55,263 nucleotides of DNA, from the NCBI GenBank assembly GCA_020027875.1, contig JAHRHA010000024.1:1-55263 (forward strand). Reading direction: 5' to 3'. The DNA is from Micromonosporaceae bacterium. GTDB lineage: Bacteria > Actinomycetota > Actinomycetes > Mycobacteriales > Micromonosporaceae. Of this stretch, positions 24,891-34,941 are shown in pieces. The notes under the pieces were generated by a model, which was given only the letters and a program-made list of their open reading frames with translations, was not told the DNA's origin and did no database searches. The translations under genes and the position numbers were made by a program. Position 1 is the first letter of the stretch. Every line of letters starts with the position of its first letter.

Positions 24891-25962
24891 GCGGCACCTG
24901 GCCCATCGCGGTGAGGAACGCGTCCGTCTCCTCGGCGGTGCCGGCCGTGACCCGCAGCCAGCCGGCGAGCCCGACGTCGCGCACCAGCACGCCCCGATCG
25001 AGGAGGGCCTGCCACACGGCCTTCTGGTGCTTGAACCGTCCGAAAAGGACGAAGTTGGCATCGCTGTCGGGCACGGTCAGCCCGAGCTCGCGCAGCCCTG
25101 TGACAATCCGGTCGCGCTGAATCTTGATGGCCTCGACCTGGGCCAGCAGTGCCGGCGCATGGGCCAGCGCCGCCCGCGCCGCCGCCTGGGTCAGCGACGA
25201 GAGGTGGTAAGGCAGGCGGACGAGCTGGACCGCGTCGACCACCGCGGGACGCGCGGCGAGGTAGCCCACCCGGCCGCCGGCGAAGGCGAACGCCTTGCTC
25301 ATGGTGCGGGTCACGACGAGGCGCGGGAAGCGCGGCAGCAGGGTTACCGCACTCTGGGTGCCAGGGCGGGCAAATTCGGCGTACGCCTCGTCCACGATCA
25401 CCATGCCCGGCGCCTCGGATGCCACCGCCTCGATCGCGTCGAGCTCAAGCGCCCCGCCGGTGGGGTTGTTCGGTGAACACAGGAAAACCACGTCGGGCTG
25501 GTAGACCCGAACCTGCGCCATCGCGTGCTCACGGGTGAGTTCGAACCGCGCGCTGCGGGAACCGTCGAGCCAGCTCGTGCCGGTCGCGCGGGCCAGTAGC
25601 GGATGCATCGCGTACGACGGGGAGAAGCCCATCGCGGTCCGGCCCGGGCCGCCGAAGGCCTGGAGCAGCTGCTGCTGGACCTCGTTGGATCCGTTCGCCG
25701 CCCACACGTTGGCCGAGCTCAGCTCGTGGCCGAGGTATGTGGCGAGGTCCTCGCGCAGCGCCAGTGCGTCCCGGTCAGGGTAGCGGTTGAGGTCGCGCAG
25801 GAGGCCGTGCAGCGCCTTCTCCATCGCCTCGGCAACCGCATCAGGTACGGAGAAAGGGTTCTCGTTGGTGTTCAGCCGGACCGCGACGTCGAGCTGTGGT
25901 GCACCGTACGGCGTCATACCGCGAAGGTCGTCTCGCAGCGGGGGCTCTTCGAACGGATTCAC
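24880..25962 (-). CDS. hisC: Histidinol-phosphate aminotransferase
   Basis: This 360-aa PLP enzyme transaminates imidazole acetol phosphate with glutamate. [15 protein letters not shown] is the substrate-binding N-terminus. [42 protein letters not shown] and [18 protein letters not shown] follow, the last containing the PLP lysine. The Arg for phosphate lies in [10 protein letters not shown]. It follows hisD by 25 bp. Confidence 0.96.
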   Translation of the reverse strand: MNPFEEPPLRDDLRGMTPYGAPQLDVAVRLNTNENPFSVPDAVAEAMEKALHGLLRDLNRYPDRDALALREDLATYLGHELSSANVWAANGSNEVQQQLLQAFGGPGRTAMGFSPSYAMHPLLARATGTSWLDGSRSARFELTREHAMAQVRVYQPDVVFLCSPNNPTGGALELDAIEAVASEAPGMVIVDEAYAEFARPGTQSAVTLLPRFPRLVVTRTMSKAFAFAGGRVGYLAARPAVVDAVQLVRLPYHLSSLTQAAARAALAHAPALLAQVEAIKIQRDRIVTGLRELGLTVPDSDANFVLFGRFKHQKAVWQALLDRGVLVRDVGLAGWLRVTAGTAEETDAFLTAMGQVPHGA

Positions 25963-25987
25963 TCTGCATTCCTTACGCTCGCGGTGC

Positions 25988-27286
25988 TCACAACCGGAAC
26001 CTAGCCGCTACAGCTTGGCCGTGCGCGGGCAGGTCCTCCACCTCGGCGAGCGTGACGACGTGCCTCGCGACCTCACGGAGCGCCCCTTCGTCGTACGAGA
26101 TGACCTGGATGCCACGCACGAACGTCTGCACCGACAGCCCGCCGCTGTGGCGGGCACACCCGCCCGTCGGCAGCACGTGGTTCGACCCGGCACAGTAGTC
26201 GCCGAGCGAAACCGGTGAGAAGGCCCCGACGAATACCGCGCCCGCATTGCGAACCCGCGAGGCCCAGGACGCGGCGTCGCGCGTGTGGATCTCGAGGTGC
26301 TCGGCGGCGTACGCATCCACCACGTCCAGCCCCTCGTCAAGGTCGTCCACGAGCACCAACGCCGACTGCGGACCAGTGAGCGCCGTGGTGATCCGGCCGG
26401 CGTGTTTGGCGACCGGGACCTGGCGCGCGAGTTCGGAGTCAACCGCGTTGGCCAGGGCAGCCGAACACGTCACCAGGACGCTCGCCGCCGACGGATCATG
26501 CTCGGCCTGACTGATCAGGTCGGCCGCCACGTGCACCGGATCGGCCGTGTCGTCGGCGAGGATGGCGATCTCGGTCGGGCCGGCTTCCGCGTCAATGCCG
26601 ACGACGCCGCGCAGCATCCGCTTGGCCGCCGTGACGTAGACGTTGCCCGGACCGGTCACGAGATCGACAGGTTCGCACACCCCAGCGCCGTACGCAAACA
26701 TGGCGATCGCCTGCGCTCCGCCCACTGCATACGCCTCGTCGACACCCAGTAGGGCGCACGCTGCCAGCACCCGGGCATCCGGGCGACCGGTTTCCTTCTG
26801 CGGCGGGCTCGCCACGGCGATGGCGTCGACGCCGGCGATCTGCGCCGGCACCACGTTCATGACCACGCTCGAGGGATACATCGCCAGGCCGCCAGGAACA
26901 TAGAGGCCGACCCGGCGCACGGGCACCCAGCGCTGGGTGACGGTGCCTCCGGGCACGACGTGGGTGGTGACGTCGTCGCGACGCTGGGCCGTGTGCACGA
27001 GCCGTACCCGCTCGATGGCAACCTCAAGTGCGGTCCGGACTTCAGGGTCGAGCGCCTGCAGGGCGGCGGTGATCTCGGCGGGGTCGACACGGACGTCGTC
27101 GCGGGTCACGCCGTCGAACCGGGTCGTCGCCTCCCGGATCGCGTCCACGCCGCGGTGGCGCACGTCGACCACGATCGGCTCCACCGCGGTCAGAGCGGCC
27201 GCGACATCGACGGCGGCGCGGGGTAAGAGACCCGATAGCGCCGCCCGGTCTGGGCGCGAGGCCCGGAGGTCGAGACGCGTGAGCAC
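25988..27286 (-). CDS. hisD: Histidinol dehydrogenase
   Basis: This 432-aa zinc- and NAD-dependent enzyme carries out the last two oxidations of histidine synthesis. Conserved features include [19 protein letters not shown], the long signature region [18 protein letters not shown] with the following [34 protein letters not shown], and [15 protein letters not shown]. The zinc-binding and catalytic residues lie in [21 protein letters not shown] and the C-terminal half. It is the first gene of the his operon and has its own upstream region shared with a divergent gene. Confidence 0.97.
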   Translation of the reverse strand: MLTRLDLRASRPDRAALSGLLPRAAVDVAAALTAVEPIVVDVRHRGVDAIREATTRFDGVTRDDVRVDPAEITAALQALDPEVRTALEVAIERVRLVHTAQRRDDVTTHVVPGGTVTQRWVPVRRVGLYVPGGLAMYPSSVVMNVVPAQIAGVDAIAVASPPQKETGRPDARVLAACALLGVDEAYAVGGAQAIAMFAYGAGVCEPVDLVTGPGNVYVTAAKRMLRGVVGIDAEAGPTEIAILADDTADPVHVAADLISQAEHDPSAASVLVTCSAALANAVDSELARQVPVAKHAGRITTALTGPQSALVLVDDLDEGLDVVDAYAAEHLEIHTRDAASWASRVRNAGAVFVGAFSPVSLGDYCAGSNHVLPTGGCARHSGGLSVQTFVRGIQVISYDEGALREVARHVVTLAEVEDLPAHGQAVAARFRL

Positions 27287-27357
27287 GCCGCGAGTCTACG
27301 TGCTCGGACACGCCTCGGACCTGCCGGTCCATGTGCCGAGATCGTCCCGCGCGGACG

Positions 27358-27396
27358 CACGTAGCCGGCGCACGTAGCCGGCGCACGTCGCCGGCG
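27358..27396. repeat. 13-bp tandem repeat, three copies
   Basis: CACGTAGCCGGCG occurs at 27358-27370 and 27371-27383, and with one change (CACGTCGCCGGCG) at 27384-27396, in the divergent gap between hisD and the Lon-N-domain gene. It could influence either promoter. Confidence 0.85.
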
Positions 27397-27454
27397 CACG
27401 AAGTGGGCGCAGGAGACGGGGGCGCGTACGGCGGGAGCAACATACGCTCGATGG

Positions 27455-28174
27455 GTGACCTCGGCACATCCGGCCCAGCCGGACAGCGCGGCGCTTCCGC
27501 TGTTCCCACTCGGCACTGTGCTCTTTCCCGGCCTGGTCATGCCGCTGCATGTGTTCGAGGAGCGCTACCGCACGCTCGTGCGCCACATCATCGACCTGCC
27601 CGACGGAACCCCTCGCGAGTTCGGGGTCGTAGCCATCCGACGTGGCTGGGAAGTCAACGACACCGAGGTGGATGACGCGTCGGCCACTGTGACCCTGTAC
27701 GAGGTCGGCTGCACGGCCGAGGTACGCCAGATCACCGAGCATCCTGACGGCAGGTTCGACATCGTCACCGTCGGGCGCCGCCGCTTCGAGATCGCGCAGA
27801 TCGTGCCGGCAGGCACGCCATACCTGCAGGCCGAGGTGCGATACCTCCCCGATGAGGCCGACGCCGACGATGTCGCTGACACGCTCGGCCCTCGCGTGCT
27901 GGCGGCCTTCCGCGCCTACCTGGGCCTCGTACGTGGCGATGCCACCGACGTCGCCGAACAGCTGCCCGAGGACCCCCAGGTGCTGTCACACCTGGTCGCC
28001 GCCACCGCCGCACTCACCGTCGCCGACCGCCAGCACCTGCTCGCGACACCCGACACGGCAAGTCGCCTCCGGGCCGAGTTGGCGCTGCTGCATCGGGAAG
28101 TTGGGCTGCTGAGTCAGGTTCGGGCGGTACCAGTGTCGCTGTCGGAACTCCCAGTCAAGCCCGGCCCCAACTGA
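27455..28174 (+). CDS. Lon protease N-terminal (substrate-binding) domain protein
   Basis: This 239-aa protein has the Lon-N (PUA-like) beta fold over residues 14-110: LPLFPLGTVLFPGLVMPLHV, FEERYRTLV, FGVVAIRRGWEV and the RFDIVTVGRRRFEI strand pair. A helical region follows. It has no AAA+ or protease domain, so it is the stand-alone Lon-substrate-binding type, whose role is unclear. It starts at a GTG, divergent from hisD, and converges on the DUF2567 gene with a 61-bp overlap. Confidence 0.9.
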   Translation: MTSAHPAQPDSAALPLFPLGTVLFPGLVMPLHVFEERYRTLVRHIIDLPDGTPREFGVVAIRRGWEVNDTEVDDASATVTLYEVGCTAEVRQITEHPDGRFDIVTVGRRRFEIAQIVPAGTPYLQAEVRYLPDEADADDVADTLGPRVLAAFRAYLGLVRGDATDVAEQLPEDPQVLSHLVAATAALTVADRQHLLATPDTASRLRAELALLHREVGLLSQVRAVPVSLSELPVKPGPN

Positions 28175-28866
28175 TCCGGACCGGGCGAGCCAGCCCCCGG
28201 GTGATCCGGTCCCGTCGATGCTGGGTGCGGCGGCTGATCCGGTCCACGCAGGCTGGCGTAGGACGAGAATCCCGCGAGCATCGTGTAGACGAATGTTGCG
28301 GCGAGCGCCTGCACCGCGGCCACCCCGGTCGGTTTGGGCGGCCACCACGAGTCCTTGTCAAGATCGGTGATCCGCAGACCTAGTGGGGCGTCCACGCGCG
28401 CGCCCACCGCCGCCGAGTCGCGTACCTGCTCGAACTGCGCAAAGCCGATCTTGTAGCCGACCCACCAGGCCAGGCTCGCCCCCACCAAGGACCCGATCGC
28501 GAGACCCACCATCACCGCGACGCCCCGGTGACGGCGCAGCAGCATCCAGACCCCGACGGCCAGGACGATCCCGGCGGCCAGGCCCACGATGGCGAACCAT
28601 CCATCGGCCGCGACCGCCTGCTCCGGCTCCGGGTCAGCGTAGGCGAAGCCGTTCGCAGTCTTGATCACCGCGACCCGCGGTGCGACGGCGGCCCAGATCC
28701 ATCCGACGGCCAGACCTACCCCGGCCACGATCACCGCGACAAGCACCGCGGCGAAGCCCGACCCGAAGAACCTGCGCCGCGGGGGAGCCACCTCAACCAC
28801 GGTGGCGGGGTGTGCTAGTGCAGGCTCGGCTGGTGGCGGAACGGCGTCGGGGTACGGGTCGGTCAC
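28114..28866 (-). CDS. DUF2567 membrane protein
   Basis: This protein of about 250 aa has four membrane segments: FAAVLVAVIVAGVGLAVGWI, WFAIVGLAAGIVLAVGVWML, VAVMVGLAIGSLVGASLAW and AVQALAATFVYTMLAG. After the first come the conserved RVAVIKTANGFAYADPEPEQ and an extracellular loop with AADGWFA. The C-terminus is a proline/glycine-rich tail with repeated GPD motifs (GPDQPPHPASTGPDH, GPDQLGPG). The GTG at 28866 is chosen because AAAGGA precedes it; an upstream ATG at 28956 would begin in the dispersed palindrome. Its function is unknown. Confidence 0.82.
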   Translation of the reverse strand: MTDPYPDAVPPPAEPALAHPATVVEVAPPRRRFFGSGFAAVLVAVIVAGVGLAVGWIWAAVAPRVAVIKTANGFAYADPEPEQAVAADGWFAIVGLAAGIVLAVGVWMLLRRHRGVAVMVGLAIGSLVGASLAWWVGYKIGFAQFEQVRDSAAVGARVDAPLGLRITDLDKDSWWPPKPTGVAAVQALAATFVYTMLAGFSSYASLRGPDQPPHPASTGPDHPGAGSPGPDQLGPGLTGSSDSDTGTART

Positions 28867-28919
28867 CCGCGAGATCCTTTCAGGCCCACCGTATCGGCGC
28901 TGACCCGGGCCCGTCCACC

Positions 28920-28988
28920 CTCGTCGATCTAGGCCTAAGTCGCGTGAGTTGATCACTAATCACGGGACTACGCCCTTGATCGACGAGT
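28920..28988. repeat. Dispersed palindromic repeat, copy 3 (degenerate)
   Basis: The left part CTCGTCGATCTAGGCCTAAG and the right part ending in CTTGATCGACGAG are imperfect inverted repeats of about 28 nt with roughly six mismatches. The sequence follows copy 2 (12506-12567) closely, including GCGTGAGTTGATC. It lies between the DUF2567 gene start and the dnaE stop and may end dnaE transcription. Confidence 0.7.
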
Positions 28989-28991
28989 GGG

Positions 28992-31900
28992 TCAAACGCC
29001 AAAGGCGCCGGGGCCGAGCAGCGCCTTGAGATCGGCCATGAGCGCCGTCGTCGGGGCGACCCGGACCGGACCGAGCCGCAACAGCGTCGACTGGCCACCG
29101 TTGAGGAGCTTGAGATGAACCTCGGCCGCGCCGGGATGGCTGGAGAGAACCTCCTTGAGCCGCTCCATCAGGGGCGGCGTACACCGGGACGGCGGAAGAG
29201 CGAGAATTACCGGCTTCGACACGTCCGGCGCGCTGGTGTCGGGGATCGACAGGTCCATCGCCATCAGGCGCGGCTGGTCGTCCCGGCGGTCGACCCGGCC
29301 TCGTACGACGACGATCGCGTCCTCGGCGATGTACTGCCCGACCAGTTCGTACGTGTTCGGGAAGAACAGCACCTCGACCGCGCCGTCCAGGTCCTCAAGG
29401 GTCGCCGACGCCCACGCGCGGCCCTGCTTGGTGATCCGGCGCTGCACCCCGGACAGGATGCCGGCCAGATGGAGTACCTGGCCGTCGGCGACGGTCCCCT
29501 CCTCGCTCAGCGCCGCGATCGACACGTCGGCCGCGTTGGCGAGGATGTGCTCCAAGCCGAAGAGCGGATGGTCGGATACGTAGAGACCGAGCATCTCCCG
29601 TTCGAACATGAGCCGGTCGGACTTGCTCCAGTCACCAACCGGGATCGGCGGCGTCACGGCGAGGCCGCTGCTGCCACCCGGGTCGTCGGCGAAGAGGTCT
29701 GCGAAGAGGTCGAACTGCCCCACCGCCTCGTTGCGCTTAACGTCGAGGAAGGAGTCGATCGCGTCGGCGTGAACGGCGAGCAGCCCGCGACGAGGGTGGC
29801 CTAACGAGTCAAAGGCTCCCGCCTTGATCAATGACTCGACGGTCTTCTTGTTGCAGACCACCGCGTCGACCTTGCGCAGGAAGTCGTAAAAGTCGGTGAA
29901 TGCGCCCTTCTCCCGCCGCACCCGCATGATCGATTCGACCACGTTTGTCCCGACGTTGCGAACCGCCGCCAAGCCGAACCGGATGTCCTCACCGACCGAG
30001 GCAAACCGCGCGGACGAGGCATTGACATCGGGCGGGAGCACTCTGATGCCCCTGCGGCGGCATTCGGCCAAATAGACCGCCGACCTGTCCTTGTCGTCGC
30101 CGACGCTCGTGAGCAGAGCGGCCATGTACTCGGCCGGGTAGTTCGCCTTGAGGTAAGCCGTCCAGTACGACACGAGGCCATAGGCGGCACTGTGTGCCTT
30201 GTTGAACGCGTAGTCGGAGAACGGGACCAGGATGTCCCACAGCGTCTTGATGGCCGCCTCGGAGTACCCGCGTTCGCGCATGCCGGCCGAGAACGGCACG
30301 TACTCCTTGTCCAGAATCTCCTTCTTCTTCTTGCCCATGGCCCGCCGGAGTAGGTCCGCGGCGCCGAGGGAGTACCCGGCGAGTTTCTGCGCGATCGCCA
30401 TGACCTGCTCCTGGTAGACGATCAGCCCGTACGTCTCGTCCAGGATGTCGGCCAACGGCTCGGCGAGCTCGGGGTGAATCGGCACGACGGGCTTGCGCTT
30501 GTTTTTGCGATCCGCATAGTCGTTGTGGGCGTTGGCGCCCATCGGCCCAGGTCGATAGAGCGCGCCGACGGCGGAGATATCCTCGAAGCTGTCCGGCACC
30601 ATCGAGCGCAACAGCGAGCGCATCGGGCCGCCGTCGAACTGGAACACGCCCAGGGTGTCACCGCGTCCGAGCAGTTCATAGGTCTCCTTGTCCGCGAGTG
30701 CCAGCTCCTCGAGCACCAGGTCGACGCCGCGGTTTGCCTTGATGTTGTCCAGGCAGTCGTCCATGACGGTGAGGTTGCGCAGCCCCAGAAAGTCCATCTT
30801 GAGCAGACCGATGGATTCGCACGCGGTCATGTCCCACTGGGTGATGATCGCGCCGTCCTGCGCGCGCTTCTGGATCGGCAGAATCTCGACCAGTGGATCT
30901 CGGGACAGGATCACGCCGGCCGCGTGGACACCCCACTGGCGCTTGAGACCCTCCAGGCCCTTGGCCGTGTCGACGACCTTCTGCACGTCGGCCTCGGCCT
31001 GGTACAGGGTGCGGAACTCCGCTGCCTCGGCGTAGCGCTGGTGCGTGAGGTCGAAGATGCCGGTGAGAGGGATCTCCTTGCCCATCACCGGTGGCGGCAT
31101 CGCCTTGGTTATTCGGTCGCCGAGGGCGAATGGATAGCCCAGCACCCGGCCCGCGTCCTTGATCGCCGCCTTCGCCTTGATCGTGCTGTATGTGATGATC
31201 TGGGCGACGCGTTCCTCGCCGTACTTCTCCGTCGCGTACCGGATCATGTCGCCACGCCGGCGCTCGTCGAAATCCAGGTCGATGTCGGGCATCGAGATGC
31301 GGTCCGGGTTGAGGAAACGCTCGAAGAGCAGCTTGTGCTGTATCGGGTCCAACTCGGTGATGCCCAGCGCGTACGCGATGACAGCTCCCGCCGCCGACCC
31401 GCGGCCTGGGCCGACCCGGATCCCCTCGCGTTTCGCGTGCTGGCACAGATCCGCCACGACGAGCAGGTAGCCCGGGAATCCCATCTGGCAGATGACGTCC
31501 AACTCGTACTCGGCCCGCCGCAGATGCTCCTCGGGGACGCTGCCGGGGAACCGCGCCTGCAGGCCCCGGCCGACCTCCTTACGCAGCCACGACTCCTCCG
31601 ACTCCCCGTCCGGCACCGGGAATCGCGGCATCAGGTCGCGGGAGGCGAAGACGGCCGAATAGTCGCCGATCCGCTCGGCGATCTCCAGCGTGGCGTCGCA
31701 GGCGCCGGGGACCTGGGTGTCCCACAGTGTGCGCATCTCGTCGGCCGACTTCAGGTAGAAGTCACGGCCCTCGAGCTTGAATCGCTTCGGGTCCGCCATG
31801 GTCGAGCCGGACTGCACGCAGAGCAGCACCTCATGGGCGTCGGCGTCGTCGCGGTACGTGTAGTGGAGGTCATTCGTCGCGACGGGGGTGAGGTTCAGCC

Positions 31901-32525
31901 GCTTACCCAGGCGCAGCAGGTCGTCGTGGATCCGGCGCTGGATATCCAGGCCGTGATCCATGAGCTCGAGGTAGAAGTTCTCCGCACCGAAAATGTCGCG
32001 GAACTCCGCGGCGGCGGCGCAGGCCTTCTCGAAGTCTCCGATGCGCAGCCAGGTCTGGATCTCACCCGACGGGCAGCCCGTCGTCGCGATCAGCCCGTGC
32101 CCGTACCGGTGGAGCAGTTCGAGGTCGACGCGCGGCTTATAGAAGTAGCCCTCAAGGCTCGCAAGCGAGGCGAGCCGGAACAGGTTGTGCAGGCCGTCGG
32201 CGTCGCGTGCCAGCAGCGTCATGTGGGTATACGCGCCGCCGCCGGAGACGTCGTTCTCACCGCCCTCGGCCCAGCGAACCCGCGTGCGATCAAACCGGGA
32301 TGTTCCGGGCGTAACGTACGCCTCCATGCCGATGATGGGCTTGATGCCGTTCGCCACGGCCTGCTTGTGGAAGTCATACGCCCCGAAGAGATTGCCGTGG
32401 TCGGTCATGGCCAGGGCCGGCATCCCCATCCGGGCCGCCTCAGTGAACAGCGGCTTGAGGCGGGCGGCACCGTCGAGCATCGAGTACTCGGTGTGAACGT
32501 GCAGATGAACGAAGGAGTCGCCCAA
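28992..32525 (-). CDS. dnaE: DNA polymerase III alpha subunit
   Basis: This 1177-aa replicative polymerase begins with a PHP domain ([19 protein letters not shown]). It carries the catalytic aspartates of the C-family palm in [13 protein letters not shown] (about residue 412) and later conserved blocks such as [24 protein letters not shown] and [19 protein letters not shown] tandem helix-hairpin-helix region and an OB fold ([18 protein letters not shown], then [10 protein letters not shown]) end the protein. I set the start at the TTG at 32525 (LGDSFVHLH), which sits behind GAGGGGGAG. The open frame continues 42 codons further to an ATG at 32651, but that part is repeat-derived and untypical. 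Confidence 0.96.
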   Translation of the reverse strand: MGDSFVHLHVHTEYSMLDGAARLKPLFTEAARMGMPALAMTDHGNLFGAYDFHKQAVANGIKPIIGMEAYVTPGTSRFDRTRVRWAEGGENDVSGGGAYTHMTLLARDADGLHNLFRLASLASLEGYFYKPRVDLELLHRYGHGLIATTGCPSGEIQTWLRIGDFEKACAAAAEFRDIFGAENFYLELMDHGLDIQRRIHDDLLRLGKRLNLTPVATNDLHYTYRDDADAHEVLLCVQSGSTMADPKRFKLEGRDFYLKSADEMRTLWDTQVPGACDATLEIAERIGDYSAVFASRDLMPRFPVPDGESEESWLRKEVGRGLQARFPGSVPEEHLRRAEYELDVICQMGFPGYLLVVADLCQHAKREGIRVGPGRGSAAGAVIAYALGITELDPIQHKLLFERFLNPDRISMPDIDLDFDERRRGDMIRYATEKYGEERVAQIITYSTIKAKAAIKDAGRVLGYPFALGDRITKAMPPPVMGKEIPLTGIFDLTHQRYAEAAEFRTLYQAEADVQKVVDTAKGLEGLKRQWGVHAAGVILSRDPLVEILPIQKRAQDGAIITQWDMTACESIGLLKMDFLGLRNLTVMDDCLDNIKANRGVDLVLEELALADKETYELLGRGDTLGVFQFDGGPMRSLLRSMVPDSFEDISAVGALYRPGPMGANAHNDYADRKNKRKPVVPIHPELAEPLADILDETYGLIVYQEQVMAIAQKLAGYSLGAADLLRRAMGKKKKEILDKEYVPFSAGMRERGYSEAAIKTLWDILVPFSDYAFNKAHSAAYGLVSYWTAYLKANYPAEYMAALLTSVGDDKDRSAVYLAECRRRGIRVLPPDVNASSARFASVGEDIRFGLAAVRNVGTNVVESIMRVRREKGAFTDFYDFLRKVDAVVCNKKTVESLIKAGAFDSLGHPRRGLLAVHADAIDSFLDVKRNEAVGQFDLFADLFADDPGGSSGLAVTPPIPVGDWSKSDRLMFEREMLGLYVSDHPLFGLEHILANAADVSIAALSEEGTVADGQVLHLAGILSGVQRRITKQGRAWASATLEDLDGAVEVLFFPNTYELVGQYIAEDAIVVVRGRVDRRDDQPRLMAMDLSIPDTSAPDVSKPVILALPPSRCTPPLMERLKEVLSSHPGAAEVHLKLLNGGQSTLLRLGPVRVAPTTALMADLKALLGPGAFGV

Positions 32526-32564
32526 GCCGGTCTCCCCCTCACCCGATCGTCGTCTCCGATGCCT

Positions 32565-32612
32565 CCGGTCTCCGGTGACTCCGGTTCCGGTGCCGCCGGT
32601 CTCCGGTGACTC
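32565..32612. repeat. 17-bp direct repeat upstream of dnaE
   Basis: CCGGTCTCCGGTGACTC occurs at 32565-32581 and 32596-32612, with a related CCGGTTCCGGTG between them. The gap from 32526 to 32717 presumably holds the dnaE promoter; no clear boxes were found. Confidence 0.75.
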
Positions 32613-32717
32613 AGCGAGCCTAGTCCCAGGGTCGGACAGGAACCGGTGCACGACACGACCCGGTTCTTCACCCGTGGGTCGGGAGCGCAGAAAAGTACTG
32701 AGCTCGGATGCGACGAA

Positions 32718-33779
32718 TCAGCGGCCGAACGGCGCCAGCATTACGCCAGCCGCCTCCAGCCACGCCTGCCGGGTCGCCGGCTGCAGCACTCCGTACTCGA
32801 TCGAGGCCCCAGCCTCCAGCGCGGGGTCGTACGGGACCACGACCACGGCCCTGGTTCGGGTCGCGAAATGGCGGGCGAGGTCGGTGACCATCGGCGAGGG
32901 GCGCGGCGTTGGCAGCGACAAGAGGGAGACCGCGTTGGCCACCAGCTCGTTCATGCCGGCCTCCTCGAGCAGGTCAAGCATCCAATCGGCGGTGAAGGCC
33001 GCGTCCTCGCGGGGCACCGTGGTGATGACGAGTTGGTCAGCGGTCTGCATCACGGTCTGCCAGTTGGCGCTCTCCACGTTGTTGCCCGTGTCCACGCAGA
33101 TCACGTCGTGGGTACGGCGGAGGAGTTCCAGCACGCGACGCACGGTGTGCGGATCGAGCTTGCGAGCGAAGCGTGGGTCCTCCTCGCCGGCGAGGACGTC
33201 ATAGGCGGCGTCGGAGGCGTGGCGTAGGAAGTCGTCCAGGCGCTCGGCCAGCACGTACCCGGTGTGTGACTCGACCTCGGCAAGCTCAGTGACGAGGTGT
33301 CGAATCGTGCGCGCGTGCCGGGCGCTGCCGGCGCGCAGTCCCAACGTGCCGCGCATTTCGTTGTCGTCCCAGGCGACGACGCCGCGACCGCGGACGCTGC
33401 CGATGGTGGCCGCCGCGAGCACGGTGGCGGTGGTCTTGTGCACACCGCCCTTGGGGTTGGCGAAGGCGACCACCCGAGGGGTACCCAGATCGCGCCGCAG
33501 AGCGGCGATGACCTGCTCGTTCACGCCCGACGCGGGTGCGGTCCGCCACTCAATCGGGCCTGAAATCGGACCCGGCCCGGGCCGCTGGGTGGGAATCGTG
33601 GCCCGCCCCTCCGCGCGTCCGTCGGCTCGCCCGCCCGCCCGCCCGTCCACGGGAGCCTCGACCGGCTGAGTCTGCGTGGGCACGCTCGCGCGGCCCGTCA
33701 TCCGGGCACGACCCAGGATGGTGCGCCACCGCCCGGTCGACTCGCCGGCAGCCCGGCTCCACCCGGTGTCGGTTTCCAC
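32718..33779 (-). CDS. ParA/MinD-like ATPase with variant Walker A motif
   Basis: This protein is 353 aa. After a low-complexity N-terminal region rich in Gly, Arg and Ala (GGRADGRAEGRA), the ATPase domain starts with VVAFANPKGGVHKTTATVLA. The P-loop lysine and threonine are present, but His occupies the place of the Gly in the usual KGGxGKTT. VVAWDDNEMRGTLGLRAG replaces the typical 'DxDPQ' block, and ICVDTGNN matches the A' acidic site. ParA/MinD proteins position DNA, plasmids or protein complexes. The GTG at 33779 lies behind GGGAGGG. It stands between dnaE and a gene for an anchored protein, with a 33-bp repeat array upstream. The partner is unknown. Confidence 0.8.
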   Translation of the reverse strand: METDTGWSRAAGESTGRWRTILGRARMTGRASVPTQTQPVEAPVDGRAGGRADGRAEGRATIPTQRPGPGPISGPIEWRTAPASGVNEQVIAALRRDLGTPRVVAFANPKGGVHKTTATVLAAATIGSVRGRGVVAWDDNEMRGTLGLRAGSARHARTIRHLVTELAEVESHTGYVLAERLDDFLRHASDAAYDVLAGEEDPRFARKLDPHTVRRVLELLRRTHDVICVDTGNNVESANWQTVMQTADQLVITTVPREDAAFTADWMLDLLEEAGMNELVANAVSLLSLPTPRPSPMVTDLARHFATRTRAVVVVPYDPALEAGASIEYGVLQPATRQAWLEAAGVMLAPFGR

Positions 33780-33886
33780 GCTCACCCTCCCGCGCCGCGT
33801 CCGTACGCGGCCCCTGCCCCTGACAAAGGTTTCCCACGCCAGGCTACGGACTGCCCGAAGGTTTGCCACCCCCAGCATGGGCAAAT

Positions 33887-34018
33887 CCGCGAAGCTTGCG
33901 AGCGGATCATGTAGCCCAGCCGCGAAGCTTGCGAGCGGATCATGTAGCCCAGCCGCGAAGCTTGCGAGCGGATCATGTAGCCCAGCCGCGAAGCTTGCGA
34001 GCGGATCATGTAGCAGCC
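33887..34018. repeat. 33-bp tandem repeat array, four copies
   Basis: Near-identical 33-bp units start at 33887, 33920, 33953 and 33986 (the last is 2 nt short); a degenerate fifth start follows from 34017. Each unit has an AAGCTT hexamer inside CGAAGCTTGCG and, on the minus strand, a potential start (CTACATGATCCGC). The array covers much of the 313-bp gap before the ParA-like gene. On the minus strand the unit aligns with the plus strand of the murF unit at 52623-52721: ATGATC, GC, TGCAA-type and TCG elements occur in the same order. Confidence 0.92.
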
Positions 34019-34092
34019 GCGAGCCTTGCGAGCGGAATCGTGTCTTCCAGCCGAGCAGCTAGGAGGGATGGCCCAGGTGGGAGGGGCGCGGA

Positions 34093-34941
34093 TTAGGTCG
34101 CCACCGCTGCTGGCGAGGACTCGCCGTCGTCGGGGGGCGGTTGCACCGTGTCGAGCTGTTCGGGTAACGGCGGGAGGAACACGGCACGATCGAGCTGGGT
34201 GACGTCGGGAGCGGCGTCGACGACGCGGACATCGCGCTGCTTGGACAGGGCCACCAGAACAGCGGCCGGGGCGCGGACCACCAGCGCGAACACGCACGAG
34301 CATGCTCCCCGGAATGCGGTCGCCTCGATCTGGGCCAGCGCGGCCCTCCCCTCAAAACTCGCACGTAACTCCGCCACGGACTCGCCCTGCGCTAGCTGTG
34401 TGTAATTCGACGCGTCGCTGATCTTACGTACGGCCACCGCAGCCATCTCCGCCACAAGATCGTCGGGTAGCCGATCGGCGGATAGGTGGATGAGCTCGGT
34501 CTGACGGCGCGGCACCGGAACACGGGCGTGCGCCCTGATGGTGGTCAGGTCACCATTACCGGTAGCGACGACCGCGGCGACGAGGGCCGCGACCCGGTCC
34601 GGTGACAGGTATGTGGTGAACGACACCAGGGCGAAGAGGGGCTGCGGCGACGACCCAACCGCGAGCCGCTCGAGATCAGAGCGGCTCTGCTCGACGTACT
34701 GCGGGATCGAATCGCCATCGCTGACCCCGACCCGGACGGACGAGCCCGTCCCCACTCCGCCGGGAGGTTCGCCCATGCGCCAGACGATCGTGGTGACGAC
34801 GGCCGCGACGAGGACTATCGCGGCGACCGTCAGCGGGCTGACCCGGGACCGGCGGGTCAGTCGATCAGCCCGCCGAAGACCGCGGGCCAGGCGGGGGAGC
34901 ACCCTCGCGTCGAGCCGGGCAAGGGCATCGATCAGTCCCAT
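34093..34941 (-). CDS. Membrane-anchored protein of unknown function
   Basis: This is a 282-aa protein. The first 36 residues are basic with amphipathic helices ([18 protein letters not shown]). One membrane helix follows, [18 protein letters not shown]. The outer part contains a mixed alpha/beta region ([20 protein letters not shown] and [21 protein letters not shown]) with a CxC pair, then ends in a flexible Pro/Ala tail. No enzymatic motif is recognisable. It overlaps the pseudouridine synthase gene by 10 bp and is probably part of its operon. A functional link to the neighbouring ParA-like ATPase is only suggested by position. Confidence 0.75.
   Translation of the reverse strand: MGLIDALARLDARVLPRLARGLRRADRLTRRSRVSPLTVAAIVLVAAVVTTIVWRMGEPPGGVGTGSSVRVGVSDGDSIPQYVEQSRSDLERLAVGSSPQPLFALVSFTTYLSPDRVAALVAAVVATGNGDLTTIRAHARVPVPRRQTELIHLSADRLPDDLVAEMAAVAVRKISDASNYTQLAQGESVAELRASFEGRAALAQIEATAFRGACSCVFALVVRAPAAVLVALSKQRDVRVVDAAPDVTQLDRAVFLPPLPEQLDTVQPPPDDGESSPAAVAT

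Noticed and set aside
30474..32609. Long open frame on the plus strand, 711 codons
   Set aside because: It is antisense to dnaE, has Arg/His/Asp-rich composition typical of the reverse of GC-rich genes, and shows no domain.
32526..32651. 42-residue N-terminal extension of DnaE
   Set aside because: It is encoded by direct repeats, not found in the family, and a TTG with a strong ribosome binding site lies exactly at the conserved start.
33887..34018. CRISPR array
   Set aside because: The 33-bp units follow each other directly with no variable spacers, and no cas genes are near.
33887..34018. Small repeat peptide gene (repeated MIRSQASRLGY units on the minus strand)
   Set aside because: The frame is open, but there is no ribosome binding site or similarity, and the related murF repeat encodes different peptides, so the signal is at DNA level.
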